A stretch of 10,489 nt of DNA, taken from NCBI GenBank assembly GCA_018054915.1, contig JAGPIR010000031.1, forward strand, positions 1 through 10,489, read 5' to 3'. The notes beneath the pieces are model-generated. The model had not been told where the DNA came from. It made no database searches and was given only the letters and a program-made list of their open reading frames with translations. Positions 1 to 7,591 of the stretch are shown in pieces (positions within the stretch are counted from its first letter, which is position 1; the number at the start of each line of letters is the position of its first letter). The position numbers and the translations under genes are program-made. The DNA comes from Allobrachymonas sp. (GTDB lineage: Bacteria > Pseudomonadota > Gammaproteobacteria > Burkholderiales > Burkholderiaceae_C).

Positions 1-656
1 GTTGTTTCGCCGATCAGGTGGTACAGACGTTTGGCGGCTTTGGAAAAATACTCCAGAAAACTGATGGTTGTGCTCGACGGGGCGCTGGTCTGTGGCCCGT
101 TTGCGGTGGTTTCCCCGTCGGTTTCATACAGGTACACCAGGTCGATATCACTGGAAACGTTGAGCTCCCTGGCGCCCAGCTTGCCCATGCCAACGATCCA
201 GAAATTGGCCCGGTTGCCATCGGGCTTGAGCGGCGCGCCGTGCTGCGCATCCAAATGCCGAAATACTTCCTCGCAGGCGCAATCCAGGGCAAACTCTGCG
301 AGGGTTGTCATGCAGGCGGTTACTTCCTGCAGGGGCGCTTGGCCATCACAATCAAGCAAGACCAGGCGTTCGAGCACGAGCTGGCGCAAGATGCGCAAGG
401 CTGCCCCAGTGTCGTGGCCCTGTTGGTGCAGGGCGGCAAGAACAGCACGCATGGCAGCGTGGTCCGGCAGTCCTGGCGGCAACAGGTCCAAGAGGTCTTC
501 GTAACGCCGATGCAGACGTTGCACCAGGCGGCTGTGCAGGGCTTTTTCGGGGATGGGCGAGACGCATGCAGACGCGTGTGCAGCAGACTGGGATAATGTC
601 TCTGTTTCCCGGGGGGAAACAGGCAACAGATGCAGGCTGGTGCCTGTACGGTTCAT
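1..656 (-). CDS. glnE: Bifunctional glutamine synthetase adenylyltransferase / adenylyl-removase, N-terminal part
   Basis: GlnE attaches AMP to glutamine synthetase and removes it again, so it tunes nitrogen assimilation to the PII signal in the cytoplasm. Only about 218 codons are present; the family is usually 900 or more residues, so the rest lies beyond the left edge. The translation contains GMGKLGARELNVSSDIDLVY (residues 156-175), the N-terminal nucleotidyltransferase signature, with the metal-binding Asp pair at D170 and D172. The helical stretch before it (about 38-130) and the following SFLEYFSKAAKRLYHLIGE segment also fit the family. The ATG at 656-654 is preceded by GGAG with 8-base spacing, a good ribosome site, so this start is well supported. 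Residues 1-35 look unconserved. The gene is divergent from the yhdP-type gene, and its first codons overlap the probable yhdP promoter. Confidence 0.95.
   Translation of the reverse strand, partial: MNRTGTSLHLLPVSPRETETLSQSAAHASACVSPIPEKALHSRLVQRLHRRYEDLLDLLPPGLPDHAAMRAVLAALHQQGHDTGAALRILRQLVLERLVLLDCDGQAPLQEVTACMTTLAEFALDCACEEVFRHLDAQHGAPLKPDGNRANFWIVGMGKLGARELNVSSDIDLVYLYETDGETTANGPQTSAPSSTTISFLEYFSKAAKRLYHLIGET
589..597 (+). promoter_or_regulatory. Possible extended -10 promoter for the yhdP-type gene
   Basis: TG (589-590), one base, then GATAAT (592-597) is a good extended -10 element reading rightwards. The hexamer 17 bases upstream (569-574, CAGACG) is a poor -35, which extended -10 promoters tolerate. 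Transcription would begin near 604, inside the first codons of glnE and at the left arm of an inverted repeat, leaving about 65 bases before the ATG at 669. This is prediction from pattern only. Confidence 0.35.
602..622. repeat. Perfect inverted repeat, 9-bp arms, in the glnE/yhdP start region
   Basis: CTGTTTCCC (602-610) and GGGAAACAG (614-622) are exact reverse complements separated by GGG (611-613). The element lies within glnE codons 12-19 on the minus strand and immediately ahead of the possible yhdP starts on the plus strand. As DNA it could be an operator. As RNA it could form a 5' hairpin on the yhdP transcript. The repeat is plain in the sequence; its function is unknown. Confidence 0.6.
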
Positions 657-668
657 TGTTTGTTCTCC

Positions 669-3600
669 ATGCAGGATACATCGATCCAGAATCTGATTGC
701 CCGCCTGGCCCGCCGCGTTTTGCGGCCTTCCATGCTGCGCACCCTCACGCGAGCCGCCGCATGGACGGCTGGCGTTTTCATGGTGGCTGTCACGGCGGCA
801 GTGCTGGCGCTGCATGTCTGGATTCTGCCGCGAATCGGTGATTTTCGCCCGCAACTTGAAAAAATCGCATCCGCAGCGCTGGGATTGACGGTAAGGATTG
901 ATGAAATTGTCCTGGTGCGACAGGGGCTGCAGCCTACGGTAGAGTTGCGTGGGGTGCGTTTTGTAGATGAAGCTGGCAACGCTGGCCTGCATGTGGACGC
1001 TGTTCAGGCCGAGGCATCGCTCATGACGCTGGCGCGGAGCCGGTTTGCCCGGCTGGCGGTCATCCGGCCTGCCGTGCAGGCACGGCGCGGGGCAGATGGC
1101 CGTATTTTTGTGGCGGGGCTGGCGCTGTTCCGGGGCGCAGCGGGAGAGCTGCCGCAGGAGGCCGAGGCGAACGCGGCGCTGGACTGGCTCTTGTCGCAGC
1201 CGGAACTGGAAATCCGTGACGGAAGCATCTTGTGGAACGATGCGCAACGCAATGCACCCCCACTCGAAATTACCCAGGTGCAGGCCAGTCTGAAAACATC
1301 GGGCAGACGGCATGTATTGCAGTTGTCCCTGACGCCGCCGGCTGGCTGGGGTCAACCGGTGGCCGTTACTGCCGACTGGAGACACGGGTTGTGGGAAGAC
1401 CGCTCTCGATGGAGCAAGTGGTCTGGCGCTGTGCAGGCCGACATCGCGGAAGTGGATATATCCCCGTTGCGGCAGTATGTGGATCTGGGAAAGAACATTT
1501 CTTTGCGGCAGGGCCGTGGCAGGATGCGCGTGCAAGCCGAATTTCGCGAGGGCCTGCGCAGCAGCGCCGTGGTGGATGCCAGCCTCGATGCCGTTGACAT
1601 GACATTGGGCAAGGGCCTGCCGCCTCTGGCGCTCAGAAGCCTGGCGGGGATTTTCAAGGTGCGGTTTGACCAGGGGGGTGAACGCAACAGTTATTCGCTG
1701 ATTACCGAGGGCTTGTCATTTGTCACTGACGACAATCTGCGTTGGCCTGGCGGAAACGTGCGCGTGAACTACCACGATGCAGCCAATCCGGCTGCCCGTG
1801 GCGGAGAAATCCAGGGTAATGACTGGGACATTGGCATCATCAGTCAACTGGCCGGGCGGCTGCCACTGGGCGATGCCATGCTCAGGGCCCTCAAGCGGTA
1901 CCAGCCACAGGGACAGATTCAGGAATTGAACCTGGCATGGCAAGGAGAGCTGGATGCTCCGGATACGTATGCGGTGCGCGGCAAAGCCAGCCAGGTTGGC
2001 TGGCTGTCGCATCCTGGTGCGACGAGAGAGCTGGACAACCGGCCCGGTATTGGAACGCCCGGGCTGCAAGGCGCGAAGGTCGACTTTGATTTCAGCCAGT
2101 CCGGCGGGAGCATGGACCTGAACCTGGACAAGGGAAGCGCAGAATTTCCGGGTGTTTTTGAGAAGCCGCGCCTTGACTTCGACAAATTTCAGACCAAAGT
2201 GCAATGGCGCAAACAGGGGCAGCAAATCCATGTGACCCTGCCGAAAATACAGTTTGCCAATGCCGATGCGCGTGGTACGGTTCGCGTGGCCTGGAAAACC
2301 TATGAAGGCGCCGTGGCAGAGCAGCGCTTCCCGGGCATGCTCGATCTGGAGGGCGTTTTGCAGCAAGCTCGCGCCGAGCAGGTGGTGCGCTATCTGCCGC
2401 TGGACCTGGGGCGGGACGCTCTGGATTATGTTGGCAATGCGGTACGCAGCGGCGACATTCACAATGCCCGTGTGCGCATTCAGGGCGATCTGAATCATGT
2501 GCCGTTTGGCCGGGATTCGCATGGAGTGGACCATCCGGGCATTTTTCGCTTTGAGGTGCCGCTTTCTAATGCCGAATACCGCTTTGTACCGCGCTATCTG
2601 CAAAATGTTTCCGACAAACCCTGGCCTGCGCTGACAGGTCTCAATGGGATGCTGGTGATCGACAAATCTTCGCTGTCGGTGCTTGACGCCACAGCCCGTT
2701 TCAGTACGGCGCCCGATATTGTGGTCAACAACCTTTCCGCACATATACCGGACTTGGGCCACCACTTGGCGGTGGGTATTGCGGCCGACATGCGTGGCCC
2801 TCTTGAGCAGGCCTTGCAACTGACCAAACAGTCTCCCTTGTCGGACATCCTGCGCAACAGCCTGACCCAGACCACGGCAACGGGAATGGCCGATATTTCC
2901 TTGACGCTGGGGTTGCCCATCATGCACATGGACGTTGCCACTGTCAAAGGCGCTGTGAACCTGCAAGACAATGACATCCGCCTTTCCCCGGGGTCGCCCT
3001 TGCTGGGGAAGAGCCGGGGCAGGGTTGCGTTTGACGAAAAAGGGTTCGTCCTGCAAAACGTCACGGCCAGCCTGCTAGGGGGCAAGGCCGAGCTCAAAGG
3101 GGGGAGCTTGGCGGCAGACAAGAATGAAAATGCCCGCGACGTGAAGGTCGAAGTGCAGGGCGATTTCACGGCCGAAGGGCTGCGCCAGGAGTCGGCTGCA
3201 GGTGCCATGGCCCAGCTCGGCCGTTTTTTGAATGGACGCAGCACCTATCGCGCGGTTTTGGAGGCAACGCCCGGCTCATTTGAGTTAACGATAGATTCCG
3301 ATCTGGATGGCATGGCGAGCAATTTGCCGGTGCCACTTGGAAAGAACGCATCCGGCAAATTGCCCTTTCATTATTCCAATCGGGTTGTCAAAAACACCAA
3401 ATCACGAAACGCCACAGACGTTGCGGCAGAAGACGAATTGCAGGTACGCATTGGGCAAGTGGTGTTTGCCCAATATGTCCGTGATGTGCGCAATGCCGAA
3501 CCCCCCCGGGTGCTGCGGGGCCGTATTGGCGTAGGCGCGCAGGCGGTCAAGGAGCCGCCCCCAATGCCCGGTTCAGGCGTGCGTGCGCTAGTGAAGATGG

Positions 3601-5006
3601 AGCGCGTGGATGCCGACGCCTGGAGCAGGGCCCTGGATTCGGGTTGGGGCCGGACGCTGAAGCCATCTGCAAAGCAAGGCGCCAATGGCAATGATGCGTC
3701 AGCTTTGGCAACTGCCGCGATGGGCGGTTATTTCCCGGATCAGTTCGTGATGCAGACCCCGCTGTTCATGTTAGCCAATCGGACATTTGAATCGCTTGTG
3801 ATGGATGGCTCGCGCGAAGGCCGTTTGTGGAAGCTGTCGCTATCGGCCAGGCAACTCGACGGCTATGTGGAGTACCTGCAATCGGCTACCGGAGGTCCCG
3901 GTGGAATCAAGGCACGCCTAAACCATCTGACCGTTGCACCAGCCAATATGGAGGAGGTTGGCAACTATGTGCGACAAACAGCCGACCCGCAGACTCTGCC
4001 GTTTCTGGATATTGACGCAGCCCAAGTTGATCTGGCTGGCTACAAGTTCGATCGTTTGGTACTGCGCGCCAGCAACAGTGCACAGGCGCGTCCTGCCGGC
4101 GCAGAACTGGTGGACGATGCATCGGCGCAGGGCGCACGCAACATCTGGCGCATCCATGAGCTGACAGCGCGCATGCCCAATGGCAGTCTGCAGGGAAGCG
4201 GCACATGGGGCATCCATGCACCGTCGGAAAACCGCAAACTGCAACCGGCTGATTTGGCCAGACGGTTTGTTTCTCTGGACGTGCGGGCGCAAACCAGCAA
4301 TCTGGGTGCGGTGCTGGCCCATTTTGGGCACCCCGGCATTGTCAGGGGCGGAGAGGGCAACGTGTCGGGCACGATCCGATGGGGCGGCTCCCCGGCGACG
4401 TTTGACATGGAAACGCTTGCCGGCGGGTTGCGGCTGGATATTCGAAAAGGGCACATCATCAAGATGGACCCTGGCGCCGTCAAGATATTCAGTCTGCTCA
4501 GTCTGCAGGGGTTGACGCGATGGGGGGCTGTTGCACAGGAAGGATTTGCATTCGACCGCATCCATGCAAGTCTGCACATCAACCAAGGAGCAGCCCGGAC
4601 CGACGATCTTGTCGTGCGTGGTCCAATCGCCGATGTCAAGGCAAGCGGACAGATCGGACTGGCAAGGAACATCCTGGACCTGGATCTTGTTGTGCAACCG
4701 AAAGTCGACTTGAGCACAGCAGCCTTGGCTGCAACAGCCGTCCATCCTCTGGTAGGCGTAGGCAGCTATGTGGCCCAATGGATTCTGAGCAAACCCATCA
4801 ACGCCCTGGCAACACAGGTGTGGAGCGTTACGGGGCCATTGAGCGATCCCGCCGTTACCAGGCTACAGGGTAAGGAGGCCGGATTGGCGGCTGCCCGAGT
4901 GATGAAACAGCAGGCGGCGCCCGCAACATTCAATCAGCTGTTGGACTGGGATCCAGCGACCGATGACGGGCCCCCCGCGCCTGCAGCCGAAGCGGCCAGC
5001 CCATAG
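669..5006 (+). CDS. yhdP: YhdP family AsmA-like membrane-anchored periplasmic protein
   Basis: This is a large (1445 aa from this start) AsmA-superfamily protein. Members such as E. coli YhdP, TamB and YdbH are anchored in the inner membrane, span the periplasm as a long beta-groove and help move phospholipids to the outer membrane. One N-terminal transmembrane helix is visible at about residues 32-53, followed by LPRIGDFRPQLEKIASAALG, the usual family opening. The body is long and beta-rich with no catalytic motif. The C-terminal AsmA-like domain (about 1210-1430) is the most typical part, with GNVSGTIRWGG, KIFSLLSLQGL, DLVVQPKVD and a VTGPLSDPAV ending. E. coli YhdP is about 1270 aa, so this is a long version. 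The start is uncertain. The ATG at 630 (1458 aa) has a weak AGG six bases upstream but overlaps glnE; the ATG at 732 begins at the conserved part; 669 has no clear ribosome site but avoids overlap. No terminator is evident after the stop. Confidence 0.92.
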   Translation: MQDTSIQNLIARLARRVLRPSMLRTLTRAAAWTAGVFMVAVTAAVLALHVWILPRIGDFRPQLEKIASAALGLTVRIDEIVLVRQGLQPTVELRGVRFVDEAGNAGLHVDAVQAEASLMTLARSRFARLAVIRPAVQARRGADGRIFVAGLALFRGAAGELPQEAEANAALDWLLSQPELEIRDGSILWNDAQRNAPPLEITQVQASLKTSGRRHVLQLSLTPPAGWGQPVAVTADWRHGLWEDRSRWSKWSGAVQADIAEVDISPLRQYVDLGKNISLRQGRGRMRVQAEFREGLRSSAVVDASLDAVDMTLGKGLPPLALRSLAGIFKVRFDQGGERNSYSLITEGLSFVTDDNLRWPGGNVRVNYHDAANPAARGGEIQGNDWDIGIISQLAGRLPLGDAMLRALKRYQPQGQIQELNLAWQGELDAPDTYAVRGKASQVGWLSHPGATRELDNRPGIGTPGLQGAKVDFDFSQSGGSMDLNLDKGSAEFPGVFEKPRLDFDKFQTKVQWRKQGQQIHVTLPKIQFANADARGTVRVAWKTYEGAVAEQRFPGMLDLEGVLQQARAEQVVRYLPLDLGRDALDYVGNAVRSGDIHNARVRIQGDLNHVPFGRDSHGVDHPGIFRFEVPLSNAEYRFVPRYLQNVSDKPWPALTGLNGMLVIDKSSLSVLDATARFSTAPDIVVNNLSAHIPDLGHHLAVGIAADMRGPLEQALQLTKQSPLSDILRNSLTQTTATGMADISLTLGLPIMHMDVATVKGAVNLQDNDIRLSPGSPLLGKSRGRVAFDEKGFVLQNVTASLLGGKAELKGGSLAADKNENARDVKVEVQGDFTAEGLRQESAAGAMAQLGRFLNGRSTYRAVLEATPGSFELTIDSDLDGMASNLPVPLGKNASGKLPFHYSNRVVKNTKSRNATDVAAEDELQVRIGQVVFAQYVRDVRNAEPPRVLRGRIGVGAQAVKEPPPMPGSGVRALVKMERVDADAWSRALDSGWGRTLKPSAKQGANGNDASALATAAMGGYFPDQFVMQTPLFMLANRTFESLVMDGSREGRLWKLSLSARQLDGYVEYLQSATGGPGGIKARLNHLTVAPANMEEVGNYVRQTADPQTLPFLDIDAAQVDLAGYKFDRLVLRASNSAQARPAGAELVDDASAQGARNIWRIHELTARMPNGSLQGSGTWGIHAPSENRKLQPADLARRFVSLDVRAQTSNLGAVLAHFGHPGIVRGGEGNVSGTIRWGGSPATFDMETLAGGLRLDIRKGHIIKMDPGAVKIFSLLSLQGLTRWGAVAQEGFAFDRIHASLHINQGAARTDDLVVRGPIADVKASGQIGLARNILDLDLVVQPKVDLSTAALAATAVHPLVGVGSYVAQWILSKPINALATQVWSVTGPLSDPAVTRLQGKEAGLAAARVMKQQAAPATFNQLLDWDPATDDGPPAPAAEAASP

Positions 5007-5123
5007 CCGGGCATGGCGGCAGGCAGGCTGCTGCGGCCATCCTCTACAATGCAGGGCAGGCATGGAGCCTCAGGTGCCGTGCGGGTATGTTCCTGTCTTT
5101 TTCTGTCTGTGAATATTCCATAC

Positions 5124-5438
5124 ATGAGCGCATCGCCAACCCCCCTTTTCCTGGATCAGGTGGCCGATCATCTGGAACGGCTGTTGCTCCGGTATGACGA
5201 GCTGCAGAAAGCCAATACGTTGTTGCAGGCGCAGTTGCTGGAGGTTGCACAGGAGCGGGATTCCTTGCGATCCCGCCTGGCGGCGGCACGCTCCAGGGTC
5301 GACGCCTTGCTAATGCGATTGCCTGCTGCCGAGCTGCGGGTTGCGGCGGCGCAAGACGCGTTTTCTGTCATTGAGGCTCCTGCGGACGGGTCTTCCGGAA
5401 TGGACGCTCCTGTGGCGCCTGGCGAGGAAACGGCATGA
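5124..5438 (+). CDS. Small coiled-coil protein, ZapB-like / TIGR02449-type
   Basis: This is a 104-aa soluble protein. Residues about 6-68 form one predicted coiled coil (FLDQVADHLERLLLRYDELQ, then KANTLLQAQLLEVAQERDSL), ending in a DALLMRLP motif, with a low-complexity acidic tail after it. Small proteins of this shape encoded just upstream of zapA in betaproteobacteria are usually annotated as TIGR02449 family or ZapB-like. A role with ZapA at the FtsZ ring is inferred from shape and position, not from a diagnostic motif. The stop overlaps the zapA start by 4 bases (ATGA), implying translational coupling. The frame is open upstream to an ATG at 5013, but those residues do not look like the family, so 5124 is preferred even though it has no clear ribosome site. 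A TACAAT at 5045-5050 could be a -10 box, but no matching -35 was found. Confidence 0.8.
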   Translation: MSASPTPLFLDQVADHLERLLLRYDELQKANTLLQAQLLEVAQERDSLRSRLAAARSRVDALLMRLPAAELRVAAAQDAFSVIEAPADGSSGMDAPVAPGEETA

Positions 5439-5770
5439 AACAGATTGAAGCGCATATCATGGGGCAGACCTATATGCTGGCCTGTCCGGAGGGCTCCGAA
5501 GAACACATGGGGCAATCGGTTCAGCGCGTGGATGACGCCATGTGCAAAATCCGTGACGCTGGCAAAATCCGTGCGCGCGACCGTATTGCCGTGCTGGCTG
5601 CGTTGAACATTGCATTCGACCTGGTGGAACGCGAACGCAACGCCGACTCCGCGGCTGGTTCTGCCTCTGCGCCCGCAGCTTCGGAGGGCGATGCGCTGCA
5701 GCATCCGCGCATGCAGGCGTTGCTGCAGCGCATGGAAGAACTGCTGGCGCAAGACGGCAAATTGCTTTGA
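5435..5770 (+). CDS. zapA: Cell division protein ZapA
   Basis: ZapA binds FtsZ and promotes bundling of FtsZ filaments at the division site in the cytoplasm. The 111-aa product has the family opening MKQIEAHIMGQTYMLACPEG, then VQRVDDAMCKIRDAGKI, and RDRIAVLAALNIAFDLV in the central helix. An Ala/Ser-rich linker (about residues 68-86) follows, then a C-terminal coiled coil (LLQRMEELLAQ) used for dimer and tetramer formation. The length is normal for the family. GAGG seven bases before the ATG is a good ribosome site, and the start overlaps the stop of the coiled-coil gene upstream, so the two are almost certainly one operon. The 6S RNA gene follows, the same zapA-ssrS order known from E. coli and many other proteobacteria. 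Confidence 0.95.
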   Translation: MKQIEAHIMGQTYMLACPEGSEEHMGQSVQRVDDAMCKIRDAGKIRARDRIAVLAALNIAFDLVERERNADSAAGSASAPAASEGDALQHPRMQALLQRMEELLAQDGKLL

Positions 5771-5901
5771 GCGGCAGCCCCGTTTTGAGGGACGTCTGTC
5801 ATATTTCCAGGAAATGACGGGAGTAACCCAGACGCAAACGCCCACAATGTTGCCGGTTAATGCATGGACGGATCGTCTAATGGGTTTTACACCGATACCT
5901 A

Positions 5902-5930
5902 TTTTCTTCTTGTCCAATTGCCTCTAGAAT
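5902..5930 (+). promoter_or_regulatory. Probable promoter of the 6S RNA gene
   Basis: A -10 box TAGAAT (5925-5930) lies seven bases before the G that opens the 6S closing stem (5937), which fits a transcription start there. The -35 hexamer at 17-base spacing is TTTTCT (5902-5907), a weak match. Position relative to the RNA 5' end is the main support. Confidence 0.5.
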
Positions 5931-5936
5931 AAGGCC

Positions 5937-6106
5937 GTCTGCGGCAAACGTGGTTCTATATTTCCTTGAACCAATGCTCATTGAGCCCGGGCTTGGAAAA
6001 TCGCCAGACAGGTGTGATCGTCTCGCGTCAGACGAACCCGACGTCTTGCTGACCTCGCCCACCTGAACCCCTCCGTTCAGGATGCGGCCACGTTCTGCTG
6101 CAGACT
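5937..6106 (+). ncRNA. ssrS: 6S RNA
   Basis: 6S RNA mimics an open promoter, binds the housekeeping sigma RNA polymerase holoenzyme and damps transcription in stationary phase. It was recognised here by structure and place. The ends form a long closing stem: 5937-5953 (GTCTGCGGCAAACGTGG) pairs with 6088-6105 (CCACGTTCTGCTGCAGAC read in reverse), 17 pairs with one bulged C at 6095 and one G-U. An apical arm is built from CAGGTG (6009-6014) with CACCTG (6060-6065), and GTCAGACG (6027-6034) with CGTC (6042-6045) and CTGAC (6049-6053). Between them lies the large central bubble, with a small hairpin CCTGAAC/GTTCAGG (6062-6068/6075-6081) on its 3' side. The length of about 170 nt and the position after zapA are typical. 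Exact ends are estimates. Confidence 0.85.
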
Positions 6107-6116
6107 CATATTCCTG

Positions 6117-6144
6117 AAAATGCCGGATGCAATCCGGCATTTTT
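6117..6144. terminator. Rho-independent terminator, probably bidirectional (ssrS and hemN)
   Basis: AAAATGCCGGAT (6117-6128) and ATCCGGCATTTT (6132-6143) form a perfect 12-bp stem with a 3-base loop. Rightwards the stem ends in a run of five T after the GC core, fitting termination of the 6S transcript. Leftwards the A-run gives a T-tract, and the hemN stop is only 17 bases away, so the same hairpin can end hemN transcription. Confidence 0.85.
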
Positions 6145-6160
6145 CATGGGTGAACACACC

Positions 6161-7558
6161 CTAAAGGATTCTGGAAAAACGCGCTTCGGTGCGGGCTGTT
6201 TGCAGGTGGCGGTCAAATACCATGGCTACGGCGCGCACGAAATACCAGCCCATGGCCGTGATGCGGAATCGGTCGTCGTGCAGGCTGAGCAGACCCTGTG
6301 CCTGCAAGGGTTCCAAGTGGGTCATTTCGGTCGAAAAATATGTTGACCAGTCGATTTGCCAATCGCGGCTGATGGCGTCAAAAACCACCTCGCCCTGACA
6401 CATGATGGCCATGATCACGGCCCGGCGGATCTGGTCATCACGCGTGAGTTGCAGGCCGCGCTCCACCGGGAAATGGCCTTTCTGAACCTGGTCGCGGTAG
6501 GCATCCAGGGTTTTTGCGTTTTGGCTGTAGCAGTTACCGATGCGACCGATGGCCGATACACCCAGGCCGATCAGATCGCAATCGGGCCGGGTGCTATAGC
6601 CTTGGAAGTTCCGTTGCAACTGACCGTGTTGCTTGGCCTGTGCGAGCGCATCATCGGGCAGGGCGAAATGGTCCATGCCCACATAGACATACCCCGCCAC
6701 GCGGAATTGCTGCAATGCGAGGGCGAGCAGGTTGATTTTTTCGTTGCCGCCGGGCAGGGCATGCGTGTCGATGCGGCGCTGCGCCTTGAAGCGTTCGGGC
6801 AGATGGGCATAGGCGTACAGGGCGATGCGGTCAGGCCGCAGCGTGCAGATCTGCTCCAGGGTGTGGGAAAAGGAGGCCGTTGTCTGGTGCGGAAGGCCGT
6901 AGATGAGATCGGTGTTGATCGATCCGAAACCGACCTCGCGCGCCGCCGCGACCAGGGAGAAGACCTGTTCGGTGGGCTGAATGCGGTGTACGGCTTGTTG
7001 CACGGTGGCATCGAAGTCTTGCACGCCAAAACTGATGCGGTTGAACCCCAGTTGCGCCAGGTGCTGCAGGCGCCGGGCATCGACGGTGCGCGGGTCCACT
7101 TCGATGGAATATTCGCCCTGGGTGTCAAAAAGAAAATGCTCCCGCAGCAGCTGCATGAGCTGCGCCAGTTCCTGGTCGGACAGAAAGGTGGGCGAGCCGC
7201 CGCCCAGATGCAGCTGGGTGACGGTCTGGCCGGCGAGATGCGCGCGGTAAAGGGACAACTCCTGCCGCAACAGATGCAGATACTCGGCAGCCTGCTCCCG
7301 GTGCCGGGTGATGATCTTGTTGCAGGCGCAGAAATAGCACAAGGAGGCGCAAAACGGCAGGTGCACATAAACCGACAGTGCTTGCGGCGCAGTGCCGCAC
7401 CCTTGCGTTTGCTGCCGTTCCTGCAGAGCTTGGATGAGGGCATTCTCGCCAAACACCGGGGTGAAGCGGTCGGCCGTGGGGTAGGAGGTATAGCGCGGAC
7501 CCGCAATGTTGTAGCGGACCAGCAGTTCGGGGGTGATGGAGGGGACTTCTGCGCTCAT
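6161..7558 (-). CDS. hemN: Oxygen-independent coproporphyrinogen III dehydrogenase (radical SAM)
   Basis: HemN oxidatively decarboxylates two propionate side chains of coproporphyrinogen III to give protoporphyrinogen IX, using a [4Fe-4S] cluster and S-adenosylmethionine, so haem can be made without oxygen. The radical-SAM motif CxxxCxxC is present as CASLCYFC (C70, C74, C77 from this start), followed by the extra Cys of true HemN (CACNK). Other family marks are YNIAGPRYTSYPTADRF near the start, GGGSPTFL, EVDPRTV, GFNRISFGVQDFD, DLIYGLPHQ, and GLGVSAIGRIGNCYSQN in the C-terminal domain. The 465-aa length matches genuine HemN rather than the shorter HemW. The ATG at 7558 is chosen because the family begins here; an in-frame GTG at 7591 would add 11 unconserved residues. 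No strong ribosome site precedes either. The gene converges on ssrS. Confidence 0.95.
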   Translation of the reverse strand: MSAEVPSITPELLVRYNIAGPRYTSYPTADRFTPVFGENALIQALQERQQTQGCGTAPQALSVYVHLPFCASLCYFCACNKIITRHREQAAEYLHLLRQELSLYRAHLAGQTVTQLHLGGGSPTFLSDQELAQLMQLLREHFLFDTQGEYSIEVDPRTVDARRLQHLAQLGFNRISFGVQDFDATVQQAVHRIQPTEQVFSLVAAAREVGFGSINTDLIYGLPHQTTASFSHTLEQICTLRPDRIALYAYAHLPERFKAQRRIDTHALPGGNEKINLLALALQQFRVAGYVYVGMDHFALPDDALAQAKQHGQLQRNFQGYSTRPDCDLIGLGVSAIGRIGNCYSQNAKTLDAYRDQVQKGHFPVERGLQLTRDDQIRRAVIMAIMCQGEVVFDAISRDWQIDWSTYFSTEMTHLEPLQAQGLLSLHDDRFRITAMGWYFVRAVAMVFDRHLQTARTEARFSRIL

Positions 7559-7591
7559 GTCCGCAAGGATTGTAGGACGGGCATGGTGCAC

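Noticed and set aside
18..841. Plus-strand open frames across the glnE start region
   Set aside because: The minus-strand frame encodes the GlnE nucleotidyltransferase signature and has a good ribosome site; the plus-strand products have no recognisable features.
1716..3056. Long open frame (446 codons) on the minus strand opposite the yhdP-type gene
   Set aside because: It lies wholly within a well-supported gene, is rich in His, Arg and Gln with no domain logic, and is the usual antisense shadow in GC-rich coding DNA.
3501..3507. Run of seven C in the yhdP-type gene as a phase-variation tract
   Set aside because: Seven bases is short for slippage-based switching, the frame is intact, and runs of this length are expected in GC-rich DNA.
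5045..5050. TACAAT -10 box ahead of the coiled-coil/zapA operon
   Set aside because: No acceptable -35 or extended -10 was found at the right spacing; mentioned only in the gene entry.
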